Origin: Planctomycetota bacterium
Lineage (GTDB): Bacteria > Planctomycetota > J058 > J103
Reading direction: 5' to 3'
Assembly: GCA_026004615.1 (NCBI GenBank)
Contig: BPJM01000008.1
Location: forward strand, 1-64,000
DNA: 64,000 nt
The translations under genes and the position numbers were made by a program. Shown here piece by piece: positions 25,176 to 34,283 of this stretch. Each line of letters starts with the position of its first letter. Within the stretch, counting starts at the first letter, position 1. The notes under the pieces are model-generated. The model saw nothing but the letters and a program-made list of their open reading frames with translations. It did no database searches and was not told where the DNA came from.

Positions 25176-26183
25176 TCAGCGATCCTCCCGGGCCGTGCTG
25201 CTCGGGGCCGCGCCGGGACGCAACAGGTCGAGCAGCGGCAGCGCCCCGCCGCTCGTGCCCGGATCGAGCACCAGCACGCGCTCGAGCTGGGGGAGCACCT
25301 GTTGCACCGCGTCCACGTACAGGCGCATGGCGGTCACCTGCGGGTACTTGCGGTACTCCTCCAGCACCTGCCGGAAGTAGGCCGCCTCGCCCTGCGCCAC
25401 CTGGATGCGCTCGGTGCGGTAGCCCTCCGCCTCCAGGATCACGCGCCGCTTCTCGCCCTGCGCGCGCGGCACCTTCTCCTCGTACTGCTTGGAGGCCTCC
25501 TGGAAGTAGCGGGCCGCATCCTGCACCGCGCGGTTCAGGTCGTGGAAGGAATCCTTCACCTCGTCGGGCGGGTCGGCGAACAACAGATTGACCAGCTGGA
25601 CCCGCACGCCCATGTCGTAGCTGTCGCACCGCTCCTGGATGCGGCGGCGCGCCTCCTCCTGGATCTCGCCGCGCTCCTCGGTGAGGATATAGAGGCTCGC
25701 GCGGTCGCCCACGATGTCGCGCATGACGGTCTGCGCCACATCGCGCAGCGTCAGGATCGGCTCCTGGACGTGGAAGACGTAGTCCTCGGGGTTGGCGCGC
25801 CGGTACTGCACGTCCCAGCCGACGAACACGATGTTGAGGTCGCCGGTGAGCATGATGGATTCGTCCTTGATCCGCTGGGTGCGGCTGCCGCGCCCGTCCG
25901 GAGTGCGGTGGGTGCGGTAGCCGAACTCCTCCACATCCACCTTCTCCACCGGCACCTTGATCACCCGCTCGATCCAGAACGGCAGCCGCCAGTGCAGCCC
26001 CGGTCCGGAGGTCCGCACGTGCTGGCCGAAGCGGAGCACCAGCGCCCGTTGCTCGGGCGCCACCGTGTAGAGCGAGGTCGCCACCGTGAGCACCGCCACC
26101 AGCAACAGCGCCGCGCCCGCGATGACGGCGTTGGGGATCTCGATCGTCTGCACCCCGGATTCGGTCGGTATCCGGAACTTCAC
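25176..26183 (-). CDS. hflK: HflK, SPFH-domain partner of HflC
   Basis: HflK is the second SPFH subunit of the HflKC complex that encases FtsH at the inner membrane. A single N-terminal membrane helix (AVIAGAALLLVAVLTVA) is followed by the SPFH domain. VAPEQRALVLRFG and GPGLHWRLPF open it, MLTGDLNIVFVGWDVQYR is its core and VNLLFADPPDEVKDSF follows. A long helical segment carries AQGEKRRVILEAEGYRTER. The GTG start has GGAGGGAGCC immediately upstream and gives 335 residues, slightly shorter than the family norm because the Gly/Pro-rich N-terminal tail is missing. It is transcribed with hflC. Confidence 0.92.
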   Translation of the reverse strand: MKFRIPTESGVQTIEIPNAVIAGAALLLVAVLTVATSLYTVAPEQRALVLRFGQHVRTSGPGLHWRLPFWIERVIKVPVEKVDVEEFGYRTHRTPDGRGSRTQRIKDESIMLTGDLNIVFVGWDVQYRRANPEDYVFHVQEPILTLRDVAQTVMRDIVGDRASLYILTEERGEIQEEARRRIQERCDSYDMGVRVQLVNLLFADPPDEVKDSFHDLNRAVQDAARYFQEASKQYEEKVPRAQGEKRRVILEAEGYRTERIQVAQGEAAYFRQVLEEYRKYPQVTAMRLYVDAVQQVLPQLERVLVLDPGTSGGALPLLDLLRPGAAPSSTAREDR

Positions 26184-26390
26184 GGCTCCCTCCTCGCTCC
26201 ACGGCGCGCCGCTGCCCGCGGCACTCGCACCTGCGGCAACATCGGTGAGGGTCCACCATACTGGGAACGCCGCGCCGCGACAAGCGGCAGCGGTGCGCGC
26301 GGTGCGCTCGCCGCCGCCCGCCGCTATGCTGCTCGGGGCGCCGCGGGCGCCCGCGCCGGGTTCGCGGGTGGGGTGCGAGGAGGAGCAGCC

Positions 26391-27395
26391 ATGGGCAGAG
26401 AGCCCCTTGCGTGGAGCGAGATCGTGGAACTCGGGCGCGGCTTCATGCCGGCCCGGATCGTGCTCACCGCGGTCGAGCTGGATCTGTTCACGGTGCTGGA
26501 GCAGCGCGGGCCACTCGGCCCGGTGGAGCTGGGGCGCGCGCTGGGCGCGAGCGAGCGCGGCACGGTGGCGCTGGCCGAGGCGCTGGTGGCGCTGGGGCTT
26601 CTGGAGCGCACCGCACAGGGGGCGTTCGCCGCCACCGAGCCCGCGCGCCGCACCCTCTCGCGCCATAGCCCCCACTGGCGTGCGGCCCCATTGCTCCACC
26701 TCGGGGCGCTGTGGCGGAGCTGGAGCGAGCTCACCGAGGTGGTGCGCACGGGCCGGCCGCCCGCGCGCGAGCCCGAGCGCAAGGAGCAGCTCGCCTTTCA
26801 GCTCGCCATGCACCACCTCAAGCTGGACCGCGCGGAGGCGATCGCGCGCGCGCTGCCGCTCGGGGGCAGCAAGCGGGTGCTCGATCTGGGCGGCGGAGCG
26901 GGCACGATCGCGGCGGCGCTGCTCAGGCTCGACCCCGCGGTCGAGGTCACGCTCTACGATCTGCACCTGGCGCTCGATGTCGCCAAAAAGCTCTGGCCCC
27001 GGGAGTGGATCGAGGCGGGCCGGCTCCGGCTCAAGGCGGGCGACATGCTGCAGGACCTCTTGCCGGCCGGCTTCGATCTGGTGCTGCTCTCCGATGTGAT
27101 CCACATGTTCGAACCGGTGGAGGTGCGGCGGCTGTTCGCGCGCGTGCGCGACAGCGTGGTCGGCGGCGGGCTGATCGCGGTGCGCGATTTCTTTCTGGAT
27201 GAGGATCGGAGCGGACCGGTGGCCGCGGCGGTGTTCGCGGTGAACATGCTGGTCGCCACCCCGGCTGGCCGCGTCTATACGCGCGGCGAGGTCGGGCAAT
27301 GGCTTGAGCAGGCGGGCTTCACCGCGCCCGAAGAACGCGCCGCCGAGGGCGATGCCGAGCACCGGATCCTGCTCGCCCGCAAGCCCGCGGCGTGA
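26391..27395 (+). CDS. SAM-dependent O-methyltransferase with N-terminal winged-helix dimerisation domain
   Basis: This 334-residue protein belongs to the acetylserotonin/hydroxyneurosporene O-methyltransferase type. An N-terminal winged-helix half (LTAVELDLFTVLEQRG, GPVELGRALGASERG) mediates dimerisation. The Rossmann half carries motif I, VLDLGGGAGTIAAALLR, then LSDVIHMFEP and the late GGGLIAVRDFFLDED. The ATG is preceded by GCGAGGAGGAGCAG. It is divergent from hflK across about 200 bp. The substrate cannot be named; small-molecule methylation, for example in pigment or secondary metabolism, is typical of the family. No pathway partners lie nearby. Confidence 0.85.
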   Translation: MGREPLAWSEIVELGRGFMPARIVLTAVELDLFTVLEQRGPLGPVELGRALGASERGTVALAEALVALGLLERTAQGAFAATEPARRTLSRHSPHWRAAPLLHLGALWRSWSELTEVVRTGRPPAREPERKEQLAFQLAMHHLKLDRAEAIARALPLGGSKRVLDLGGGAGTIAAALLRLDPAVEVTLYDLHLALDVAKKLWPREWIEAGRLRLKAGDMLQDLLPAGFDLVLLSDVIHMFEPVEVRRLFARVRDSVVGGGLIAVRDFFLDEDRSGPVAAAVFAVNMLVATPAGRVYTRGEVGQWLEQAGFTAPEERAAEGDAEHRILLARKPAA

Positions 27396-27927
27396 TCGCG
27401 GCGCGGAACCTCGTTCGCGCCCGCCACCTGGGGGCCGTGGATCCGGCGCCCTCGCGCGCCGGGTCCGCACTCTTCCGACCGGCCACGCATCGGCGGGTCA
27501 CACACCCGCGATCACGCGCACCGGACGGACTCGGGCGCGCGCCGGCCTCGCCGAATCGACGAGGCGGAACACGGCCGGCGGAGAAACGCAACTGGTCCCG
27601 AGCCGCGCGACGCGCGTCTGGTCCAACGGGAGAGGCGGGGTGCGACACGACGAAGATCGAAGCAACATCCAGCGGGCCCACGGGTTGCCGCGGCACGCGC
27701 ACGTCGAGCTATCGGTATGAGGTTTGCGGAAGGATCGCGTCCGCCTCCCGCGGCCGGGACGGCGGCCAACAGGACGCTTCAAGCCGGGGCGGTGCGGGGG
27801 CCGATAGCCTGAGCTGGACACCGCCGCCTCGGCGGTCCGGGGCGCTTGCGCCGTCGGGAGTGTGCGCTATACTCTCGAAGATTCGGGCCCCGGGCCGGCG
27901 CCGAGGCTCCGGCCAGGAGGACGGACG
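27396..27927. other. Intergenic gap upstream of the small CxxC protein
   Basis: No reading frame in this 532-bp gap looks coding and no RNA gene was recognised. Its right end carries the promoter listed next. The remainder has the base composition of the surrounding chromosome. Confidence 0.5.
27846..27873 (+). promoter_or_regulatory. Sigma70-type promoter for the small CxxC protein
   Basis: TTGCGC and TATACT are separated by 16 bp and lie about 55 bp before a well-formed ribosome site and ATG. The -10 box matches the consensus at five of six positions and is one of the few AT-rich spots nearby. Confidence 0.55.
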
Positions 27928-28107
27928 ATGTCTGAGTCCCGCGAGCAGCACGACGATGAGCCAGCCACGCTGCACGAGGGCGAGCCTAGCTGCCTGTGCT
28001 GCAGCCATTTCGTGATCGACCTGGAAGCGGAGGGATCGCATCCCCTCTCGCGGCGTAGCCGCACCGTCAAGCACAAGCACACCGCCTTTCTTCTCGCGGC
28101 GTCCTGA
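27928..28107 (+). CDS. Small hypothetical protein (59 residues) with a CLCC motif
   Basis: I do not recognise this protein. It is acidic at the start (ESREQHDDEPATLHEGE), has a central SCLCCSHFVIDLEAEGSH with closely spaced Cys and His that could bind a metal, and ends in a basic tail (RRSRTVKHKHTAF). Coding status is supported by AGGAGG eight bases before the ATG and by the promoter upstream. It lies between divergent and convergent neighbours with no operon partner. A small zinc-binding or redox protein is possible but unproven. Confidence 0.6.
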   Translation: MSESREQHDDEPATLHEGEPSCLCCSHFVIDLEAEGSHPLSRRSRTVKHKHTAFLLAAS

Positions 28108-28150
28108 GGGACTGGCCCCCCGCGGGAGGCCCGCCTCGCCCCCGCCGCGC

Positions 28151-29359
28151 TCAGCGCCCCTCGGCGGGCGCGGGCTTGGGAGCATGCCGCTGGAGGGCGC
28201 GGGCGAGTGCGGGTAGCGCGCGCTCGAGCCGCTCGGTCGCCACGCAGAGCGAGATCCGGAAGTGTCCGGGCGCGCCGAAGCCCGTGCCGGGCACCACCAG
28301 CACCCGTTCCTGTTCGGCGAGCGCGAGGGCGAACGCCACGTCGTCGGGGATGGGGGTGCGAGGGAAACAGTAGAACGCCCCGCCGGGCTCCACCACCTCG
28401 TAGCCCATGGCGCGCAAGGCCGGCACCACCAGGCGGGCACGCCGCTCGTAGACCGCCGGATCGACGCTCAACCCCTGCAGGTGCCGCACCACCCGCTGCA
28501 TGAGCGCCGGGGCGTTCACGTAGCCCAGGGTGCGGGTCAGGAAGGCGAGCGCGGCGGCAAGCTCTGCGCGCTCGGCGGGCGGCATCTCGGGGCTGAGCGC
28601 CACGTAGCCGATCCGCTCGCCCGGCACGGCCAGGTCCTTGGAGTGCGAGCCGACCACCACCGCCCGCGCGTGCCGGCCGAGCACGCTGGCGAATCGCTGG
28701 CCGGAGAAGACCAGCCTCCGGTACGGCTCGTCGGAGACCAGCAGCGCGCGGGGGGCGCGCTCGCGCAATAGCCCGGCGATCGCATCCAGCTCTGCGGCCG
28801 ACAGCAGACGGCCGGTCGGGTTGTTGGGCGAATTCACGATCAGGGCGGCGGTGCGCGGGCCGAGCGCCCGGGCGAGCGCGTCCGGATCGAGCGAGAAGTC
28901 CGCCCGCGTGGGCACCTCGCGCAGCCGGCCGCCGTGGTTCTCGACGTAGAAGGGGTACTCGGGGAAGTAGGGCGCGAGCACCACGACCTCGTCCCCGGGC
29001 TCCAGCACCGCCTTGAGCACGAGATTGAGCCCCGCCGCCGCCCCGCAGCACATGACGATGTCGTCCCGCGTGAAGGGCAGTCCGAACTCGGCCGCCAGCG
29101 CCGCCGCCACCGCCTCGCGCGTCTCGGGCAGGCCCGCGTTGTGCATGTAGCGGTGCGCGCCCGGACCCAGCTCGTGCTGCACCACGCGCTCCAGGGTCTG
29201 GTGGAAAGCGGGCGGCGGCTCGACCTCGGGGTTGCCGAGCGACAGATCGATCACCGCGTCCTTGCCCAGCTGCGCCCGCAGCCGCGCCCCTTCCTCGAAC
29301 ATGCGCCGGATCCAGGAGGCGCGCCCGAGCTGTGCCCGCACCACGCTGGAGACCGCCAT
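28151..29359 (-). CDS. PLP-dependent class I/II aminotransferase
   Basis: This fold-type I aminotransferase (402 residues) should transfer amino groups between an amino acid and a 2-oxo acid. SLGNPEVEPP is the substrate-side N-terminal motif. VNSPNNPTGRLL carries the Asn that binds the cofactor, and LVSDEPYRRLVF its Asp/Tyr. SHSKDLAVPGERIGY carries the lysine that forms the Schiff base, and FRISLCVATE the Arg that binds the carboxylate. The start giving MAVSSVVRAQ was chosen because more upstream codons encode Arg/Pro-rich sequence unlike the family. Substrate specificity is unknown; aspartate/alanine-type subgroups are possible. It stands alone, convergent with the small CxxC gene. Confidence 0.88.
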   Translation of the reverse strand: MAVSSVVRAQLGRASWIRRMFEEGARLRAQLGKDAVIDLSLGNPEVEPPPAFHQTLERVVQHELGPGAHRYMHNAGLPETREAVAAALAAEFGLPFTRDDIVMCCGAAAGLNLVLKAVLEPGDEVVVLAPYFPEYPFYVENHGGRLREVPTRADFSLDPDALARALGPRTAALIVNSPNNPTGRLLSAAELDAIAGLLRERAPRALLVSDEPYRRLVFSGQRFASVLGRHARAVVVGSHSKDLAVPGERIGYVALSPEMPPAERAELAAALAFLTRTLGYVNAPALMQRVVRHLQGLSVDPAVYERRARLVVPALRAMGYEVVEPGGAFYCFPRTPIPDDVAFALALAEQERVLVVPGTGFGAPGHFRISLCVATERLERALPALARALQRHAPKPAPAEGR

Positions 29360-29727
29360 CCGCCGCTCGCTCCCGTGCCGGCCGCCTCGGGGGCGCCCAG
29401 GGTAGCAGAGCCGGCGCGGGGCGGGCAAGCGCATCTGCGCCCGGTATCGGGGCGCCGCGGCTCGGGCTCGCTCGTGCGCCACGCCCGGGGGGCCGGGCGG
29501 TCGCCGGGCGCGCAGGGCGCCGCAGGGCGCGCTCAGCGAGCCGCGCCGCATTGACCCGGTACCGCGGCCGGGCTACCCTGCCGGCATGGCCGGCAGTGGA
29601 CCCGAACCGATCCCCAAGATCCGCTATCTGCGGGTGCCCCCCAGGAGGCTCCGCATCGGGAGGCTGGTGCCGCTGGGGCCCTCGGGCCAGCGCGAAGATC
29701 GGCGGCGCTCGCAACAGGAGACCCGGC
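29360..29727. other. Intergenic gap between divergent genes
   Basis: This 368-bp gap should hold the promoters of the aminotransferase (leftward) and the retropepsin-like gene (rightward). I found no consensus promoter pair or structured RNA. A short frame starting at 29586 (about 70 codons) is open here but is Arg/Gly-rich at its end and not convincing. Confidence 0.4.
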
Positions 29728-30147
29728 ATGGCGGCGGTGGTGCGGGTGCGGCTGGAACGGAACCCCAGCAGGGCGATCGAGACCAGCGCCGTGCTTAACG
29801 GTGGCTTTGCCACCGAGCGGCCCACGGTGCTGTTGCCCCGCCGCGCCGCGCTGGCGCTGTTTCCCGACTACCCGGCCGGCAGCAGGCCGCTGCCGGCGCT
29901 GACCGCAGGCGGGCAGACGACGCTGCGCGAGCTGGGCGAGCCGCTCTGGGTGCGCGTGCTGGCCGGCGACCGCGAGGGGCCGGCGGCGAGTTGCCGGGTG
30001 CTGGTGAGCGAGGCGGAGGACGAGGTGCTGCTGAGCGATTATGCGATCGATGCCCTCGGCGTCCGGATCGAGCAGCACGGGCCTGGCATCTGGCGCTTCG
30101 CCGACGAGCAGCGCACGCGGGCGAGCGTGCCAGCGGAGCCGTGGTGA
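29728..30147 (+). CDS. Hypothetical protein with retropepsin-like (clan AA) character
   Basis: This 139-residue protein has weak resemblance to the small clan AA aspartic-protease-like proteins of bacteria and archaea. SAVLNGGFATERPTVLLP sits where the first catalytic loop would be. The C-terminal LLSDYAIDALGVRIEQ followed by GIWRF matches the last strand region of that family. The normal DTG/DSG catalytic triad is not visible, so it is either a non-catalytic relative or something else. The ATG has AGGAG upstream. The function is unknown. Confidence 0.5.
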   Translation: MAAVVRVRLERNPSRAIETSAVLNGGFATERPTVLLPRRAALALFPDYPAGSRPLPALTAGGQTTLRELGEPLWVRVLAGDREGPAASCRVLVSEAEDEVLLSDYAIDALGVRIEQHGPGIWRFADEQRTRASVPAEPW

Positions 30148-30335
30148 CGGTGCCGCTCGGTGCAGCCGTGCCCGCTGCGGCGGCTGCGCGCGCGTAGCCG
30201 GACGCCGTCGGAGCGCAGGACCGGGGGCGGGTGCCGCAGCGCGCGGGCGGCTGGTGCGCGGGCGGGTTTGACACCCCGGTGCGCGCCCGGCTATACCTAC
30301 GGCCGCGCCGGGCCGACGGGCAGGGCGAGGAGGCG

Positions 30336-30860
30336 ATGGCGGACCAGCTCGACCCGGCGCTGCGCGCGCGGCTGGAGCGCGGCGAGATCGTCACCGAGCG
30401 CAGCACCAACGAGCGGGGGCTGCGCGGAGCGATCGGACGGGCGCTGATCGCCGCGCCCCCGGACCGGGTGTTCGAGGTCATCGCGGACTTCGAACACTAC
30501 GACCGGTTCATGCCCTACACCGTGCTGGCGGTCGTGGAGCGCCGCCAGGGGGACGAACTCTGGTTTCGCACCGCGCTCGACTTCAGGCTCAAGCGGGTGA
30601 GCTACACGCTGCACGTGCGGCTCGATCCGCAGCGGCGCGGCCTGGACTGGACGCTGGCCGGCGGCGATCTACGGGCGAACGAGGGGGGATGGCGGCTGGA
30701 GCCGTGGGGCAGCGACGAGAGCTTCGTCACCTACACCGCATACGTCGATCCGGGCTTTCCGCTGCCGGGCTTCATGGTGGCCAAGCTCACCGAATCGAGC
30801 CTGCCCGAGGTCATCCGCGCGGTCCGGCGGCGGGTCGGCGACCGCAAGTACCCTGGTTGA
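30336..30860 (+). CDS. SRPBCC-fold (Coq10/polyketide cyclase-like) protein
   Basis: This is a 174-residue START/SRPBCC domain protein. Such proteins hold hydrophobic ligands in a helix-grip cavity, and one branch (Coq10/RatA) binds ubiquinone. IAAPPDRVFEVIADFEHYDRF is split here by its natural turn: PPDRVFEVIADFEHYDRF is the classical N-terminal signature, and the C-terminal helix PEVIRAVRRRV closes the cavity. GAGGAGGCG lies before the ATG. Eight bases separate it from the next gene, with which it probably shares a transcript. The ligand is unknown. Confidence 0.75.
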   Translation: MADQLDPALRARLERGEIVTERSTNERGLRGAIGRALIAAPPDRVFEVIADFEHYDRFMPYTVLAVVERRQGDELWFRTALDFRLKRVSYTLHVRLDPQRRGLDWTLAGGDLRANEGGWRLEPWGSDESFVTYTAYVDPGFPLPGFMVAKLTESSLPEVIRAVRRRVGDRKYPG

Positions 30861-30867
30861 GGGCGGC

Positions 30868-31890
30868 ATGACCATGTTGTCGGACCGGGCGACAGGGGGA
30901 CTGGAGCAGGCGATCGCCAGGGCGCTCGAGGAACTGGAGGCGGGAGCCGCGCCGCTTGCCAGCCCCGAGGCGCTGCGGGCGCTGGCGGCGGACCTCGACC
31001 GGCTCGGCTGGTTCGGAGTGCTGGTCGCGGCGAGCGAGGCGCCGCCGCCTTCGGACGAGCTGTACGAGGACATCATCGACGGGATCCGCCGCGGGCTCGT
31101 GGCGGCGCTCGGCGAGGCAGGGCCTGGGCCTGCCCCCGGCGCCGAGCCCCCCCCGGCGCCCGAACCGCTGGCGCCGTCCGCGCAGCCCAGGGCGCTTGCC
31201 CCGCTGGAGGAGCTGATCGAGCGCCACCTCGCCCGCCCGCTGCTCGCGGGCGAGCCATCTCCCGAGCAAGCGGCGTCGCCGGATCAGGGTGTGGGCCCGC
31301 GTGGGCGGCGTGCCGCGCGCACCACGCGCCGCGCGATCGCCGAGGCGCTCTACGAGCACTTCGGGTTGGACGAGCACGGGCTGTTCGTCGAGGATGTCGA
31401 GCGCGTGCTCGATCTGTTCCGCAGCGCCGGGGCGGGCTCCTCGGACACCAAGGCGTTCATCCGCGGCCTGAGCCGGCTCAGCTCGGATGCGGCGCGCTTC
31501 ATCGTGGGACTGTTCCCGGGCCACATCCAGACGGTCTACGAGCTGACCCGCCGGACCGCCGAACGCCGCGAGGTGGAAGCGGTGTTCGACGAATACGCCC
31601 CGCCGGCGATCTGGAAGCGGCTGCCGGCTGTGCTCAAGGCCCTGATCCAGAAGGACAAGCGGCTGCGGCTGGCGATCACGCTGTGGGCGCGGCTGCACGG
31701 CGTCGACATCCGCCCCGAGCACGTGCACGGCGTGGAGCGCTATCTGGAGGTCAAGTCCAGCCGCGCGCTGCTGGAACGGCTGCTCGCACGCGCCGAGCAG
31801 CGCGCGGCACTGCTGGCATTCCACGATCGCCGCCGCGCGGTGTTCGAGGCGCTGCTGCGTGCGCTGGAGCGCTCCGGCCCGGTGCCGTGA
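30868..31890 (+). CDS. Hypothetical protein, unknown function
   Basis: I do not recognise this 340-residue protein. It has no signal peptide or membrane segment. Residues 1-75 are helical, followed by a Pro/Ala-rich linker (about 85-105). A second helical domain from about residue 150 includes RRAIAEALYEHFGLDEHG, FIRGLSRLSSDAARFIVGLF and AIWKRLPAVLKALIQKDKR. It follows the SRPBCC gene by 7 bp and probably shares its transcript. It borders directly on the large repeat region. Confidence 0.65.
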   Translation: MTMLSDRATGGLEQAIARALEELEAGAAPLASPEALRALAADLDRLGWFGVLVAASEAPPPSDELYEDIIDGIRRGLVAALGEAGPGPAPGAEPPPAPEPLAPSAQPRALAPLEELIERHLARPLLAGEPSPEQAASPDQGVGPRGRRAARTTRRAIAEALYEHFGLDEHGLFVEDVERVLDLFRSAGAGSSDTKAFIRGLSRLSSDAARFIVGLFPGHIQTVYELTRRTAERREVEAVFDEYAPPAIWKRLPAVLKALIQKDKRLRLAITLWARLHGVDIRPEHVHGVERYLEVKSSRALLERLLARAEQRAALLAFHDRRRAVFEALLRALERSGPVP

Positions 31891-31923
31891 GGCGGCGCCC
31901 GGGCCGCGAAGGGCTGCGGCGCG

Positions 31924-33051
31924 TTCCCCTCACCCCGGCCCTCTCCCCGGAGGGGAGAGGCAGAGCAGAGGACGCGGGCGAGCGCTGAACGCCCTCTCCG
32001 CCGCCTACGGGAAGAGGGTTGGGCTGCGAGCGTCCGGAAAGAGCGGGGCCAGCTCTGAACTCCCTCTCCCCCGCTTGCGGGGGAGAGGGTTGGGGTGAGG
32101 GGGACGGGAAGAGAGCTGGCGCAGCTCGCCTTGCCCCCTCACCCCGGCCCTCTCCCCGGTGGGGAGAGGGAGAGGAAAAGCGCCGGTGGGGAGAGGGAGA
32201 ACAGAGGGCGCGGGGCGAGCGCTGAACGCCCTGTCCCCTGCCTGCGGGAAGAGGGTTGGGGCGAAAGGGTCCGGAAAGAGCGGGGCGAGCGCTGCACTCC
32301 CTCTCCCCCGCTTGCGGGGGAGAGGGTTGGGGTGAGGGGGACGGGAAGAGAGCTGGCGCAGCTCGCCTTGCCCCCTCACCCCGGCCCTCTCCCCGGTGGG
32401 GAGAGGGAGAGGAAAAGCGCCGGTGGGGAGAGGGAGAACAGAGGACGCGGGCGAGCGCTGAACGCCCTCTCCGCCGCCTGCGGGAAGAGGGTTGGGCTGC
32501 GAGGGTCCGGAAAGAGCGGGGCCAGCTCTGCACTCCCTCTCCCCCGCCTGCGGGGGAGAGGGTTGGGGTGAGGGGGACGGGAAGAGAGCCGGCGCAGCTC
32601 GCCTTGCCCCCTCACCCCGGCCCTCTCCCCGGTGGGGAGAGGGAGAGGAAAAGCGCCGGTGGGGAGAGGGAGAACAGAGGACGCGGGGCGAGCGCTGAAC
32701 GCCCTGTCCCCTGCCTGCGGGAAGAGGGTTGGGCTGCGAGGGTCCGGAAAGAGCGGGGCGAGCGCTGCACTCCCTCTCCCCCGCTTGCGGGGGAGAGGGT
32801 TGGGGTGAGGGGGACGGGAAGAGAGCTGGCGCAGCTCGCCTTGCCCCCTCACCCCGGCCCTCTCCCCGGTGGGGAGAGGGAGAGGAAAAGCGCCGGTGGG
32901 GAGAGGGAGAACAGAGGACGCGGGCGAGCGCTGAACGCCCTCTCCCCTGCCTACGGGAAGAGGGTTGGGGGAGAGGGTCCGGAAAGAGCGGGGCGAGCGC
33001 TGCACTCCCTCTCCCCCGCCTGCGGGGGAGAGGGTTGGGGTGAGGGGGACC
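31924..33051. repeat. First array of ~237-bp palindromic repeat units
   Basis: Five unit copies, the first degenerate, follow one another with starts near 31926, 32134, 32371, 32607 and 32844. A unit opens with CCCTCACCCC and closes with its inverse GGGGTGAGGG, about 205 bp apart. Inside are CCCTCTCCCC-GGTGGGGAGAGGG and CTCTCCCCCGC-TGCGGGGGAGAG palindromes. About 32 bp of spacer holding GAGCTGGCGCAGCTC joins it to the next unit. Copies are nearly identical, which implies recent amplification or active homogenisation. Apparent reading frames across the array are repeat artefacts. The unit is far too long and palindromic for CRISPR. Confidence 0.92.
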
Positions 33052-33066
33052 GTGAAGCGGCTGCTC

Positions 33067-33085
33067 GTGGTGGCTGTGCCACCAC
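33067..33085. terminator. Hairpin downstream of the first Rpn-family gene
   Basis: GTGGTGGC and GCCACCAC pair perfectly around a 3-nt loop, about 60 bp past the stop of the Rpn-family gene. There is no T-run, so termination is possible but not proven. The same hairpin recurs after the second gene copy. Confidence 0.35.
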
Positions 33086-33146
33086 AGAGGCGCACGCGAA
33101 GCCGCGGGCCGCACGGGAGGAGCTGCACCGCCGCCTCGAAGCGGTC

Positions 33147-34157
33147 TTACGACCCTCGAAGCAGCTCCTCGAAGGCCTCGAGCGAGGCGACCGTGGCGGC
33201 CTCGCCGACCAGCCGCTCGAGCGTGCCCGCGTCCTGGATGCGCTCGAGCTGCGAGGTGCGCTCGCGCGCCTGGGGACCGAAGCGGGCCTCCAGGCAGCGC
33301 ACGATGGCCTCGCGCAGGGCCAGCAACCTGCCCGCCTGTAGCCCTTCCTCGCGCCCCTTGCGGATGCCGACCCGCTCGATGCTGGAGATGTAGCGCACCT
33401 TCCGCTTCTCCTCCTCGGCGTGGATCTCCTCGGCCAGCCGCTCGTCCAGCTCGGCCGGCAGCGCCAGGATCCAGTCTACTACCAGGAACAACAACCGTAC
33501 AACGCGCCGGCCGAGTCCGATCTCGTAGAGCCGGCGCAGCATGGCGAGCTTCTCCCCGTAGCGCAGCTCCGGGCGCCCCCGCGTCGAGAGCGCCACCAGG
33601 TGCGCGAGCGTGATCACCGCGAAGGGATTGCGGCTCCGCTCGAGCTCCGCCCGCCGCTCGCGGAAATCCAAGAGCTTCACCACCGGGAAGTGCAGCTCGT
33701 GCCGGCTGAGCACCGCGCGGGCGACGAAGCGGTCCGGCCGCCAGTGCGGGTGCGCATCGGCGAGCACGACCAGCGTCTCGGGCATGCGGCCGTAGCGGTC
33801 GTAGATGCGGTAGCTGTAGGAGAACACGCGCTCCAAGAAACGCGGATCGGGCTCGGCCTGCACCTCGATGTGGATCAGGAGCCACCTCTCCTCGCCGCTG
33901 CGCAGCGCCACCCTGCACAGCACATCGACCAGCCGCCCGCGCACCTGCGCCCGCGGGCTGAGCCGGCGCAGCTCCTTGTCCAGCACCTGGTAGGGCTGTG
34001 CGGTGTCCACCTCGTCATGGACCTTCGGGAAGAAGAACGCCAGGAACTCGAACAACAGATGCGTGATCGCCTCCTTCCACGGCGAATCGTACTCGGCCCG
34101 CCGCCGCTTTTTCTGGGGACCGTGGGCTTCGGCACTCGACATCGGGAACCTCTGCAT
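33147..34157 (-). CDS. Rpn-family PD-(D/E)XK nuclease/transposase-like protein, copy 1
   Basis: This 336-residue protein belongs to the Rpn/transposase_31-like group, thought to be DNA-cutting, recombination-promoting PD-(D/E)XK proteins. YDSPWKEAITHLLFEFLAFFF opens the domain in two overlapping pieces; key residues follow in LVDVLCRV (Asp) and LLIHIEVQ (Glu, with Gln in the usual Lys place, common in this group). RVFSYSYRIYDRYGR comes next. The C-terminus is helical with a GREEG motif near 265. The gene sits exactly between two repeat arrays, and its 5' and 3' flanks are also shared with copy 2. This gene-plus-repeat unit has been duplicated as a block. Whether the protein acts on the repeats is not known. 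Confidence 0.85.
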   Translation of the reverse strand: MQRFPMSSAEAHGPQKKRRRAEYDSPWKEAITHLLFEFLAFFFPKVHDEVDTAQPYQVLDKELRRLSPRAQVRGRLVDVLCRVALRSGEERWLLIHIEVQAEPDPRFLERVFSYSYRIYDRYGRMPETLVVLADAHPHWRPDRFVARAVLSRHELHFPVVKLLDFRERRAELERSRNPFAVITLAHLVALSTRGRPELRYGEKLAMLRRLYEIGLGRRVVRLLFLVVDWILALPAELDERLAEEIHAEEEKRKVRYISSIERVGIRKGREEGLQAGRLLALREAIVRCLEARFGPQARERTSQLERIQDAGTLERLVGEAATVASLEAFEELLRGS

Positions 34158-34283
34158 GCTGCACGGCGGGGCTGTCGGGCCGCGGTCGCATCGAACAGAA
34201 TGCTAACATGCAGGTCCGACAGTTCCCGGGCGTCCCGAGGTGAAAATGGGTTGCTGCTCGAGCGGCGAGCGCAGCTCGCCTCG

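Noticed and set aside
29586..29798. A 70-codon frame upstream of the retropepsin-like gene
   Set aside because: Its start looks plausible but the second half becomes Arg/Gly-rich and overlaps the better-supported gene in another frame.
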